Of a stretch of DNA of 64,000 nt, positions 8,461-16,903 are shown piece after piece. The stretch lies in NCBI RefSeq assembly GCF_010550245.1, contig NZ_JAAGLU010000031.1, positions 62,001 to 126,000 on the forward strand, given 5' to 3'. Source of the stretch: Streptomyces sp. SID12501. GTDB taxonomy: Bacteria; Actinomycetota; Actinomycetes; Streptomycetales; Streptomycetaceae. A program made the position numbers and the translations under genes. The notes under the pieces were generated by a model. That model had not been told where the DNA came from. It saw only the letters and a program-made list of their open reading frames with translations, and did not search any database. How positions within the stretch are numbered: the first letter of the stretch is position 1; the number at the start of each line of letters is the position of its first letter.

Positions 8461-9309
8461 ATGGTCGTACGCGGAATCCTGGGGAGCCGGCGCCGCGAGT
8501 ACAAGACGCCGGAACCGCACCCCTCCGGCGCCACCGCGCCGAAGCTTCCCGGCGAGCTCGTACCGAACCATGTGGCCTGCGTCATGGACGGCAACGGGCG
8601 GTGGGCCAAGGAGCGCGGGCTGCCGCGTACGGAAGGGCACAAGGTCGGCGAGGGCGTCGTCCTCGATGTTCTCAAGGGATGCCTGGAACTCGGCGTCAAG
8701 AATCTCTCCCTCTACGCCTTCTCCACCGAGAACTGGAAGCGGTCACCGGAAGAGGTCCGCTTTCTCATGAACTTCAACCGTGACGTCATCCGGCGCCGGC
8801 GTGACGAGATGAACGAACTCGGTATCCGGATCCGGTGGGTCGGGCGTATGCCCAAGATGTGGAAGTCCGTCGTACAGGAACTCCAGATCGCCCAGGAGCA
8901 GACCAAGACCAATGACGCCATGACGCTCTACTTCTGCGTCAATTACGGTGGCCGGGCCGAACTCGCCGACGCCGCGAAGGCGATGGCCCGCGATGTCGCC
9001 GCCGGAAAGCTCGACCCCGACAAGGTCTCCGAGAAGACCATCCAGAAGTACCTCTACTACCCGGACATGCCGGACGTCGACCTTTTCCTTCGCCCCAGTG
9101 GTGAACAGCGCACCTCCAACTACCTCATCTGGCAGTCGAGTTATGCCGAGATGGTGTTCCAGGACGTTCTCTGGCCCGACTTCGACCGCCGCGACCTGTG
9201 GCGCGCCTGCGTCGAATTCGCCTCCCGCGACCGGCGGTTCGGCGGCGCGGTCCCGAATGAGCAACTGCTGGAAATGCAGCGGGACATGCGGGGCAACACC
9301 CAGGCCTGA
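8461..9309 (+). CDS. uppS: isoprenyl (undecaprenyl/polyprenyl) diphosphate synthase
   Basis: The 282-residue cis-prenyltransferase elongates farnesyl diphosphate with isopentenyl diphosphate to make the lipid carrier for peptidoglycan and other envelope polymers. Diagnostic motifs are MDGNGRWA (catalytic Asp in motif I), YAFSTENWKR, and the C-terminal RPSGEQRTSNYLIWQSSYAE. An AAGGAG ribosome site precedes the ATG by about 12 nt. It follows recO at 130 bp, separated by the microsatellite. Confidence 0.95.
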   Translation: MVVRGILGSRRREYKTPEPHPSGATAPKLPGELVPNHVACVMDGNGRWAKERGLPRTEGHKVGEGVVLDVLKGCLELGVKNLSLYAFSTENWKRSPEEVRFLMNFNRDVIRRRRDEMNELGIRIRWVGRMPKMWKSVVQELQIAQEQTKTNDAMTLYFCVNYGGRAELADAAKAMARDVAAGKLDPDKVSEKTIQKYLYYPDMPDVDLFLRPSGEQRTSNYLIWQSSYAEMVFQDVLWPDFDRRDLWRACVEFASRDRRFGGAVPNEQLLEMQRDMRGNTQA

Positions 9310-9343
9310 ACGCCCCCGGGGGGGCATGGCCGGGTTCGGTGGG

Positions 9344-9730
9344 TCAGGGAACGAGCGTGAAACTCGCCCGGTAGACATGGCCCGGCGTGGGGGTGCCCCA
9401 CGAGAAGCCGTGCCCCATGGTGAGGGTGCCCGTGTACCCGTCGGGATGGTCCACCCCGTGCATGGAGTAGCTGATGGTGTACGACACCGTGGCCGGAGTC
9501 GACCCCGACCACTCGTAGCAGCTGAGGATCTCCGGGTGCTCGTCGAAGTCCCTGACAGCCGTGGGGTTGTCCGGACCGAGGAAGATGTGGCGGATGTACT
9601 GCGGAAATATGGACCAGTCCTGGCAGATGACCTCGGTTGTCGGGATGGTGGCCGAGGCGGTGGGGGCAGGCGCCGTCAACGGGATGCTGAGGGCGGCGGC
9701 AACGGCCAGCAGGGCACCAGGTCTACGCAT
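9344..9730 (-). CDS. small secreted protein, unknown function
   Basis: The 128-residue protein begins MRRPGALLAVAAALSIPLTA, a clear Sec signal peptide with a cleavage site after ASA near residue 27. The mature part has two Cys (VICQDW and ILSCYEW) that could form a disulfide, and a beta-rich C-terminus. GGAGCTGACC before ATG 9730 fixes the start; the longer frame to 9895 is excluded. It converges on uppS. No family recognised. Confidence 0.75.
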   Translation of the reverse strand: MRRPGALLAVAAALSIPLTAPAPTASATIPTTEVICQDWSIFPQYIRHIFLGPDNPTAVRDFDEHPEILSCYEWSGSTPATVSYTISYSMHGVDHPDGYTGTLTMGHGFSWGTPTPGHVYRASFTLVP

Positions 9731-9936
9731 GGTCAGCTCCACGGATACGACGACGGGCCACTCATTGTGACAACGGCCACCGTCTTCCACAGGACGGATT
9801 CGAGCCCCCTTGGCCCTCGCCCTGGTCGGCACCGGGGGATGCGGGGTTGACGACGATGACGGCATGCCAAGGGTTCGCCCGGTGCGCTGCACCACATCAA
9901 CCCAAGCTGATAAGCCGCAGTTGGACCGCCCCGCGG

Positions 9937-10335
9937 TCAGGGCTGGTCGTACCAGGCAAACGCTGCGATCCGCCAGCCCTCGGAGGTGCGGACGAACTGG
10001 ATGGTCTTGGTCCCGTCTCCCTCGAACGGCTCACCATCCAAGATCCCGGACTTGCGGTACTCGCCGAACCGCGACGCGATATCGCCCGCGATCTCTGTCC
10101 GTTCAGAGGTCTCCCACTCGGAGAACTCGACCAGCCGACTGTCGGTCAGCAGCCGCCGGCGAGGCTCGATGAACTCGTCCACGGTGTAGACCGTGAACTC
10201 CGGGCCGGTCTTGACGATCACGCCACCCGGAAGAACCAGCCTGCGGATCCGGGCCACGTCGGCAGCCTTGCCGCCCCGGTTGTCAAAGGCATCGAAGAAC
10301 TCGGCGGTCACGACGTCTATCTCGATCTTGGACAT
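9937..10335 (-). CDS. SnoaL/DUF4440-like NTF2-fold protein
   Basis: The 132-residue cytoplasmic protein starts MSKIEIDVVTAEFFDAFDNR and ends with a typical NTF2-fold strand pair (TIQFVRTSEGWRIAAFAWYD). Proteins of this group are small ligand-binding or enzymatic cones; the ligand cannot be inferred. No convincing ribosome site precedes ATG 10335. The upstream in-frame extension to 10473 is compositionally shadow-like. Confidence 0.7.
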   Translation of the reverse strand: MSKIEIDVVTAEFFDAFDNRGGKAADVARIRRLVLPGGVIVKTGPEFTVYTVDEFIEPRRRLLTDSRLVEFSEWETSERTEIAGDIASRFGEYRKSGILDGEPFEGDGTKTIQFVRTSEGWRIAAFAWYDQP

Positions 10336-10576
10336 GGCGCGACAGTAACAGCGAGGGGGCGCCGGACATCGTCGGTCTCGACCGGGTGCGGAATGTCGCC
10401 GAGGCAGACCGTCGCGCGCCGGTTCAAGCGCCTCGCAGTCCGCCGACAGACGGCTCGACCTCCACAACGCCATAGTCCCCTGGCCTGCGGACTGATCTGC
10501 TGGAGACGACTCAACAGCCCTTCAACACGACCGTGTTACGAGCTCTGTGCAGAGTTGAGTTGGAATACCTTGCCGA

Positions 10577-10611
10577 GCGGCCCCCGGCGCCGAGAAGGCG
10601 CCGGGGGCCGC
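10577..10611. terminator. terminator hairpin after second M4 protease
   Basis: A perfect 15-bp inverted repeat (GCGGCCCCCGGCGCC) with a 5-nt GAGAA loop lies 36 bp beyond the stop of the minus-strand protease gene. Confidence 0.85.
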
Positions 10612-10647
10612 TGTCATACCCGTGGGGGGTTGCTTGGTGGGCGTTGG

Positions 10648-13074
10648 TCAGCTGGTCGTGACCGCCGTGTCGTCGATCACGAAGCTCGTCTGGAGTGACG
10701 AGTCCTCGACGCCCGTGAACTTGAGCGAGACCGTCGTACCGGCGTAGGCCGACAGGCTCAGCGACTTGGCGACGTAGCCGCTGGCCGCGTTGAGGTTGGA
10801 GTAGGTGGCCAGGGTGGTCGAACCGGCGGTGACCGTCAGCTTGTCGTACTGGGTGCTGGTGGAGGTCTCAGCCGTGTCGATGTGGAGGTAGAACGTGAAC
10901 GTCGTGCCCGTGCAGCCGCTCGGGATCGTCACCGACTGGGACAGCGTGTCGGTGTGGGTCGAGCCGTAGCCGTCGAGCCAGGCCTTGTAGGAGCCGGTGC
11001 GGGCCGCCTGGCTGCTGGAGGTGGTGATGACACCGCTGGACGCCGTCCAGGTGGTGTTGCCGGACTCGAAGCCCTGGTTGCCCAGCAGTTGAGCCGAGGT
11101 GCAGGAGCCGCCGCCGGTCGCGCTGACCGTCCAGGTGAAGGACGCCGTACCGGTGGCGCCCGTGCTGTCGGTCACCGTGACCGTCGAGCTGTAGGTGCCC
11201 GCGGTGGTCGGGGTGCCGGAGATGGCGCCCGTCGAGCTGCTGATCGACAGGCCGGTCGGCAGACCGGTCGCCGCGTAGGTCAGCGAGCCGCTGTTGGTGC
11301 TGCTGGCCGTGATCGCCAGGCTCACCGCCGTACCGACGGTCGACGACTGGCTGCCCGGGTTGGTGACCGAGACACCCGAGGTCGGCACGGTGATGTGGCT
11401 GCCGACGTTGATACCGGCGAAGGCGTTGCCGACCCCGGCGTACTGGGTGGAGCTGGCGCCGTAGAGCGACGAGGCGGCGTTCAGCGCGGCGGTGCGGGCC
11501 TGGGCGTACGTGGTGCTGGACGTCATGTACGTCGTCAGCGCCTTGTACCAGATCTGCAGCGCGGCGGCCCGGCCGATGCCCGCGACGGCGACACCGTCGG
11601 AGGTCGGGCTGTTGTAGGTGACGCCGTTGATGGTCTTGGAGCCGCTGCCCTCGGAGAGCAGGTAGAACATGTGGTTCGCCGGGCCGGACGAGTAGTGCAC
11701 GTCCAGGTTGCCGACGCCGGAGTACCAACTGTCGGCCGAGCCACCGTCCTTGTCGGGCTCGTCCATGTAACGCAGCGGCGTACCATCGCCGTTGATGTTG
11801 ACTTTTTCGCCGATGAGGTAGTCACCGACGTCGGTGGAGTTGGCCGCGTAGAACTCGACGCCGGTGCCGAAGATGTCGGAGGTCGCTTCGTTCAACCCAC
11901 CTGACTCACCGGTGTAGTTGAGGCCCGCGGTGTTGGAGGTCACGCCGTGCGTCATCTCGTGCCCGGCGATGTCGAGCGAGGTCAGCGCCTTGACGCTGCC
12001 CTCGCCGTCGCCGTACGTCATGCAGAAGCAGGAGTCGTCCCAGAACGCGTTCACGTATGCCGTGCTGTAGTGCACGCGCGAGTAGGCGGCCACACCGTCG
12101 TTCTTGATGCCGCTGCGCCCGAACGTGTTCTTGTAGAAGTCCCACGTCGTCTGGGCGCCGTAGTGGGCGTCGACGCCGGCGGTCTGGGTGTTGGACCCGG
12201 CTCCGGTGCCCCACGTGTCGTCGGCGTCCGTCATCAGGGTGCCGGTGCCCGACGTGCCGTTGCTGAGGCTGTACGTCTTGTGGGTGCCGCGTGTCGTGTC
12301 GTTGAGCTGGTACGTCGAACCGGACAGCGTTGTCCCGATGGTGACCGTGCCGCTGTACTGGCTGTTGCCGGTACCGGTCTTGATCGCCTGGAACTGGTAC
12401 AGCTTCGCGCCGGTCTGGGCGTCCGTGATGACGTGCAGCTGGCTCGGCGTACCGTCGTCCTGGAGGCCGCCGATCACCGTCTCCCAGGCCAGCTTCGGCG
12501 TACCGTTGCCCGCCCAGATCACCTTGCGGGCGCTGTCGGTGGTGGCCTTCTCCGCGTCCAGCGCCTTGGCCGCGCCGAGCGCCTTCGTCTCGGCGGCGGA
12601 CTTGGCGTACGTGGGGGTCGTGGACGCGACCGAGATGGCCCGCCGCGTGTTGAACGTGCTGCTCACCGTGCCCGTGGCCTTGGAGGCGGGCGGGGTGTGC
12701 ACGACGAGGTCGCCGCCGAGTACCGGCAGTCCGGCGTAGGTGCGCTCGTAGCGGGTGTGCAGGGTGCCGTCGGCGTCCTTGCTGACGTCCTTGACGACCA
12801 GCTTCTCCTTGGCGCCGAGGCCGAGGGTGCCGGCGGTCTGCGTCGTTCGCTGCGTCGCGGTCTTGATCAGCGCCGTGCGCTGGGCCGGCGTGAGCTTCGT
12901 CTGGAGAGCGCCGGCGCGCAGCGGACTGGGTGCCGGGAGCGCGGGCTTTGCGGCGGCGGGAACCGTCTGCACGCCGACGGCCAGCAGAGTGGCGGTCGCG
13001 AGCAGGGCGCCGGCCGCGGTGGCCTTGTTGGTGCGGCCGGATCTGTGGGGGGTGTTGCTCGACTTTCGTCTCAC
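10648..13074 (-). CDS. secreted M4 metalloprotease with Ig-like and C-terminal beta-sandwich domains
   Basis: The 808-residue protein starts at GTG 13074 with AGGAGGAG about 6 nt upstream. It has a signal peptide, an FTP/PepSY propeptide and a thermolysin-type catalytic domain with HEMTH at 372-376 and third ligand Glu396. It then has a putative-Ig repeat (SSTVGTAVSLAITAS...SGTPTTAG) and a C-terminal carbohydrate-binding-like beta-sandwich starting QLLGNQGFESG. Propeptide and catalytic domain closely match the protease at 3502-5775, so the two are paralogues with different C-terminal modules. Expected role: extracellular proteolysis. Confidence 0.93.
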   Translation of the reverse strand: MRRKSSNTPHRSGRTNKATAAGALLATATLLAVGVQTVPAAAKPALPAPSPLRAGALQTKLTPAQRTALIKTATQRTTQTAGTLGLGAKEKLVVKDVSKDADGTLHTRYERTYAGLPVLGGDLVVHTPPASKATGTVSSTFNTRRAISVASTTPTYAKSAAETKALGAAKALDAEKATTDSARKVIWAGNGTPKLAWETVIGGLQDDGTPSQLHVITDAQTGAKLYQFQAIKTGTGNSQYSGTVTIGTTLSGSTYQLNDTTRGTHKTYSLSNGTSGTGTLMTDADDTWGTGAGSNTQTAGVDAHYGAQTTWDFYKNTFGRSGIKNDGVAAYSRVHYSTAYVNAFWDDSCFCMTYGDGEGSVKALTSLDIAGHEMTHGVTSNTAGLNYTGESGGLNEATSDIFGTGVEFYAANSTDVGDYLIGEKVNINGDGTPLRYMDEPDKDGGSADSWYSGVGNLDVHYSSGPANHMFYLLSEGSGSKTINGVTYNSPTSDGVAVAGIGRAAALQIWYKALTTYMTSSTTYAQARTAALNAASSLYGASSTQYAGVGNAFAGINVGSHITVPTSGVSVTNPGSQSSTVGTAVSLAITASSTNSGSLTYAATGLPTGLSISSSTGAISGTPTTAGTYSSTVTVTDSTGATGTASFTWTVSATGGGSCTSAQLLGNQGFESGNTTWTASSGVITTSSSQAARTGSYKAWLDGYGSTHTDTLSQSVTIPSGCTGTTFTFYLHIDTAETSTSTQYDKLTVTAGSTTLATYSNLNAASGYVAKSLSLSAYAGTTVSLKFTGVEDSSLQTSFVIDDTAVTTS

Positions 13075-13355
13075 TCGTAACTCCTCCTGCGACGGCCGCG
13101 CCTTCCACGGCCGGAAACAGAACCGGGCGAACGGGGGTGTGCGGCCCGGGATGAGCTGAGCAGTGCCTGATGTGCTTGAGACGTGGGGGGTAACTGCCGG
13201 AAGAGTGGCACTGTTGAGGAGGGCATGTCAGCAAAAAATAAGAGGTCGAGGGTTATCCCTGTGCGCGCGACGGAGCCCCTCAGCGCTCGCCTCGGCACTC
13301 GCCCGTACTCCTCAGTAGCCTCTCGACGGCCCCTCAGCAGCGCTTCGACAGGCCC
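13075..13355. other. intergenic region upstream of second M4 protease
   Basis: This 280-bp gap between the protease start and the stop of the MFS gene must hold the protease promoter. A GAGGAGGGC-ATG on the plus strand at 13225 opens an ORF that runs antisense into the MFS gene; its composition is shadow-like and it is not called. Confidence 0.5.
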
Positions 13356-14591
13356 TCAGTCCTGGTTGCGGGGCAGCAGCAGCGGAGTCGCGAGGATCAG
13401 GACTCCGGCGGCTCCGACGGCGGTCAGGGGTGTGGTGAGGGCCGCCAGGAGCCCCCACAGCGCGGTCAGTGCCGCGACGGTCAGCTTGCTGGACACCGAC
13501 CAGGCGGAGAGGGTGCGGGCGACCCGGTCCGCCGGGGTGTGCTGGAGCCGGTAGGTGGCGTACACCGGGTTGAACACGCCCATGCTGGTGATCAGCCCGA
13601 GCTGCACGACCATCACGAGGACGAGCCCTGTCGTGCCGCCGTGCAGGAACACCATCCCGACCGGCCAGCACACCCGCAGCGTCCCGAAGGTGAGCATGAT
13701 CCCGCGCTGCCCGTACCGCGCCACGAGCGGCCGGGACAGACGCGAACCGACGAGGCCGCCGGCGCAGGGCACGGCGAAGGCGAGGGCGTACTGCCAGGGC
13801 GCGAAGCCGAAGCGGCCGAGCATGAGGACGGCGACGAGCGGTGCCGTCGCCATGATCAGCCCGCTGACCAGCACGGTGTTGAGGAACAGGGGCCGCAGTA
13901 CCGGATCGGCCAGGATGAACCGCCACCCGCCGACCAGGTCCCCGGCGCGTACCTGTACCTGCCGTTTCCCTTCGGGACGAGCCTCCGGCTGCCCTCCGAT
14001 CGCCCGGATACCGGCCGCCGACAACAGAAAGCTCACCGCGTTGGCGACGACGGTGGTCACCGGCCCGAGCAGTGCGATGGCGGCCCCGCCCAGCGGCGGC
14101 CCGAGCACGCTGGCCGTCCACATCGTGGACTCGAACCGACCGTTGGCGACGAGGAGTTGGGACGGCGGCAGAAGTCCCTTGAGGTAGGACCCGCTGGCGG
14201 CGGTGAAGGTGATGTCGGCAGCGGCGACGACGATCGCCACCACCACGAGCTGCCCGAAGGAGAGCGCGCCGAGCGCGTAGGCGGCGGGGATGCTGAGCAG
14301 TGCCCCGCACCGCACGAGATCCATGGCGACCATCACCGGCCGCTTGCGCCGGAACTCCACCCAGGGCCCGAGCGGCACCGCCACCACCGCCCCGACGGCC
14401 AGCCCGGCCGCCGCCAGCAACGACACCTGGGCGGGTCCCACATGCAGCACAAGAACCGCGATCAACGGAAACGAGTCGAACGCGAGCCAGGTCCCGGCCA
14501 GACTGCTGGCGTAGGCGGCCCACAACCACCGAAACGGCACCCCCAAAGAGGCACCGCTCAGCTGACTGTCCTGTTCCCTGACATCACCCAC
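13356..14591 (-). CDS. MFS transporter
   Basis: The 411-residue integral membrane protein has about 12 hydrophobic helices and a major-facilitator A-loop-like WVEFRRKRPVM after helix 2. It looks like a drug/metabolite exporter of the MFS_3 (enterobactin exporter-like) type. The start at 14591 gives MGDVREQDSQLSG before the first helix. The substrate cannot be read from the sequence. A dispersed repeat (family A) lies directly upstream. Confidence 0.85.
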   Translation of the reverse strand: MGDVREQDSQLSGASLGVPFRWLWAAYASSLAGTWLAFDSFPLIAVLVLHVGPAQVSLLAAAGLAVGAVVAVPLGPWVEFRRKRPVMVAMDLVRCGALLSIPAAYALGALSFGQLVVVAIVVAAADITFTAASGSYLKGLLPPSQLLVANGRFESTMWTASVLGPPLGGAAIALLGPVTTVVANAVSFLLSAAGIRAIGGQPEARPEGKRQVQVRAGDLVGGWRFILADPVLRPLFLNTVLVSGLIMATAPLVAVLMLGRFGFAPWQYALAFAVPCAGGLVGSRLSRPLVARYGQRGIMLTFGTLRVCWPVGMVFLHGGTTGLVLVMVVQLGLITSMGVFNPVYATYRLQHTPADRVARTLSAWSVSSKLTVAALTALWGLLAALTTPLTAVGAAGVLILATPLLLPRNQD

Positions 14592-14622
14592 GGCGAGAAG
14601 CTATCGGACGGGACGGGTTTTT

Positions 14623-14673
14623 AGGGGCGCGGGGAACTGCGCGACAAGCCACAACGAACCCGCACCCGACAAC
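14623..14673 (+). repeat. dispersed intergenic element, family A copy 1
   Basis: About 50 bp beginning AGGGGCGCGGGGAACTGCGC, with the downstream CCGCACCCGACAAC. Near-identical copies are at 25557-25607 and, inverted, at about 28386-28431. Confidence 0.85.
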
Positions 14674-14695
14674 GCACCGAACGGAACCGAACCAC

Positions 14696-15112
14696 TTACC
14701 GCCCAACCGCAGAGCACTCCGCACAGGTACCGAAGATCTCCACCGTATGAGCCACGTTCACAAACCCGTGCTCCACGGCGATCGCCTCCGCCCACGTCTC
14801 CACCGCAGGCCCCTCGACCTCCACCGCCTTGCCGCACACACGGCAGACAAGGTGATGGTGATGGTCACCGGTCGAGCAGCGCCGGTAGACCGACTCACCG
14901 TCGGACGTCCGAAGGACATCCACCTCACCGGCGTCCGCCAGGGACTGCAGTGTGCGGTAGACGGTCGTCAGCCCCACCGAGTCGCCCTTGTGCTTGAGCA
15001 TGTCGTGGAGGTCCTGGGCACTGCGGAACTCGTCGACCTCGTCCAGCGCCGCCGCCACAGCGGCACGCTGGCGGGTGGATCGTCCCTTAACGGGCGGACC
15101 GGCCGTCGTCAC
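14696..15112 (-). CDS. zur: Fur-family zinc uptake regulator Zur
   Basis: The 138-residue protein starts at GTG 15112 (GAGGAG 8 nt upstream). It has a winged helix (RSAQDLHDMLKHKGDSVGLTTVYRTLQSL), a His cluster HHHH with VCRVCG, and a C-terminal FGTCAECS, i.e. the metal and structural zinc ligands of Fur/Zur. It is the last gene of the znuA-znuC-znuB-zur run, so Zur probably represses its own operon through the boxes upstream of znuA. Confidence 0.93.
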   Translation of the reverse strand: MTTAGPPVKGRSTRQRAAVAAALDEVDEFRSAQDLHDMLKHKGDSVGLTTVYRTLQSLADAGEVDVLRTSDGESVYRRCSTGDHHHHLVCRVCGKAVEVEGPAVETWAEAIAVEHGFVNVAHTVEIFGTCAECSAVGR

Positions 15113-15171
15113 CGTTGTTCTCCTCACGTCTGCGCTTGCCGGGCCATTGTGCCAGCCCGGACTGTGCGCGG

Positions 15172-16074
15172 TCAGACGCCCGCCTTGCCGGAGGCCTCCC
15201 GGCTGGCCGGAATCACACACTCCGCCGGGTCCCCGGCCGTCTGCGCGGTAGCCGCCGCACGGGCCCGGCGGCGGGCCACCGGTGTCGCCAGCGCGGTGAG
15301 CGCGATGAACGCGCCGATGGTCAGCAGGACGATCGTCGCACCGGGCGGCACATCCTGGTAGTACGAGGTCACCGTCCCGCCGATCGTCACGGACACGCCG
15401 ATCGCCACCGCGATGGCGAACGTGGCCGCGAAGCTCCGGCTGAGCTGCTGGGCCGCCGCCACCGGAACCACCATCAGGGCGCTGACCAGCAGCAACCCCA
15501 CCACCCGCATCGCGACCGTCACCGTGATCGCCGCCGTGATCGCGGTGAGGAGGTTGAGGGCCCGGACCGGCAGGCCCGTCACCCGGGCGAACTCCTCGTC
15601 CTGGCTGACCGCGAAGAGCTGCCGACGCAGACCGATGGTGACCAGGACCACGAAGGCCGCGAGTACGCAGATCGCCGTCACGTCGGATTCGCTGACCGTC
15701 GACAGCGACCCGAACAGATACGAGGTCAGGTTGGCGTTCGAGCCCGTCGGCGCGAGGTTGATGAACATCACGCCGCCGGCCATACCGCCGTAGAACAGCA
15801 TCGCGAGGGCGATGTCGCCGCGCGTCTTGCCGTACCAGCGGATGAGTTCCATCATCACCGCGCCGACTACGGCGACGCCCGTCGCCATCCACACCGGTGA
15901 GGTGTTCAGCAGGAAGCCGAGGCCGACGCCCGTCATCGCGACATGGCCGATTCCGTCACCCATCAGCGCTTGGCGGCGCTGGACCAGGTAGATGCCGATC
16001 GCGGGGGCCGTGATGCCGACGAGTACCGCGGCCAGCAGGGCCCGCTGCATGAAGGCGTAGTCGAGGAAGTCCAT
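15172..16074 (-). CDS. znuB: zinc ABC transporter permease ZnuB
   Basis: The 300-residue ABC-3 family permease (metal ion type) has about eight transmembrane helices starting MDFLDYAFMQRALLAAVLVG, including the family's LMGDGIGHVAMTG segment. Its ATG overlaps the znuC stop (ATGA), so translation is coupled. It forms the channel for Zn(II) delivered by ZnuA. Confidence 0.93.
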   Translation of the reverse strand: MDFLDYAFMQRALLAAVLVGITAPAIGIYLVQRRQALMGDGIGHVAMTGVGLGFLLNTSPVWMATGVAVVGAVMMELIRWYGKTRGDIALAMLFYGGMAGGVMFINLAPTGSNANLTSYLFGSLSTVSESDVTAICVLAAFVVLVTIGLRRQLFAVSQDEEFARVTGLPVRALNLLTAITAAITVTVAMRVVGLLLVSALMVVPVAAAQQLSRSFAATFAIAVAIGVSVTIGGTVTSYYQDVPPGATIVLLTIGAFIALTALATPVARRRARAAATAQTAGDPAECVIPASREASGKAGV

Positions 16075-16841
16075 CAGCTCAGCAGTCCCGTCCGGATCGG
16101 TTCGGCGTCGTGAGCCGCGTGCGGGTGTACGTGGTCGTGGCCGGGCAGGGCATGCTGTCCGACCGCGTGCGGCGGCGGCCCGTCGTGCGTCACGCATCCG
16201 TCGCGGAGCACCACCGCCCGGTCGATCAGCGGTTCCAGCGGCCCGAGTTCGTGCAGCACGAGCAGCACCGTCGTACCGGCCGCGACCTGCTCCCGCAGCG
16301 TCCGGGCCAGGACCTCCTGGCTCGCCAGGTCGACGCCCGCCATCGGCTCGTCCATGATCAGCAGCTCGGGTTCGGAGGCGAGGGCGCGGGCGATCAGTAC
16401 GCGCTGGTGCTGGCCGCCCGACAACGCGTTCACCGAGTCCTTGGCGCGGTCCGCCAGCCCGACGAGGCCGATGGCCCGCTGAACGGCCTCGTGGTCGGCC
16501 TTGCGCAGCACACCGAAGCGGGCGCGAGAGAGCCGGCCCGACGCGACGATCTCCGTGATCGTCGCGGGTACGCCACCGGCCGCGGTCGTGCGCTGCGGTA
16601 CGTAGCCCACGCGCCGCCAGTCCGTGAAGCGCCGGCGGGGGACACCGAACAGCTCGATCTCGCCCGCGCTGACCGGGACCTGGCCGATGACCGTGCGGAT
16701 CGCGGTCGACTTGCCCGAGCCGTTGGCGCCGAGCAGCGCGACGACCTCACCGCGGTTCACGGTGAGGTCGATGCCCCGCAGGACCGGGCGCGAGCCCAGT
16801 TCGGCGCGTACACCGCGCAGCGAAATGACGGGCTCGCCCAT
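16074..16841 (-). CDS. znuC: zinc ABC transporter ATP-binding protein ZnuC
   Basis: The 255-residue ABC ATPase has Walker A GANGSGKST, signature LSGGQHQR, Walker B LLIMDEP and a switch His in LVLHE. The His-rich tail (PGHDHVHPHAAHD) fits zinc handling. ATG 16841 is preferred because GGAGG lies 8 nt upstream; in-frame TTG/ATG starts at 16868/16865 are possible. Three 11-bp repeats lie between it and znuA. Confidence 0.93.
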   Translation of the reverse strand: MGEPVISLRGVRAELGSRPVLRGIDLTVNRGEVVALLGANGSGKSTAIRTVIGQVPVSAGEIELFGVPRRRFTDWRRVGYVPQRTTAAGGVPATITEIVASGRLSRARFGVLRKADHEAVQRAIGLVGLADRAKDSVNALSGGQHQRVLIARALASEPELLIMDEPMAGVDLASQEVLARTLREQVAAGTTVLLVLHELGPLEPLIDRAVVLRDGCVTHDGPPPHAVGQHALPGHDHVHPHAAHDAEPIRTGLLS

Positions 16842-16870
16842 GCCTGCATCCTCCGTAACGATCATCAACT

Positions 16871-16903
16871 ACCGCTCATTTACAGCTCATTCACCGCTCA
16901 TTT
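16871..16903. repeat. three 11-bp repeats at the znuA stop
   Basis: ACCGCTCATTT, ACAGCTCATTC and ACCGCTCATTT follow without gaps (minus strand: AATGAGC cores). The third covers the znuA stop codon, and each carries a TGA on the minus strand, so the znuA-znuC junction has stops in several frames. Confidence 0.9.

Noticed and set aside
13225..13554. ATG with GAGGAGGG upstream between the protease and MFS genes
   Set aside because: Only about 40 codons precede overlap with the MFS gene in antisense, and composition is not coding-like.
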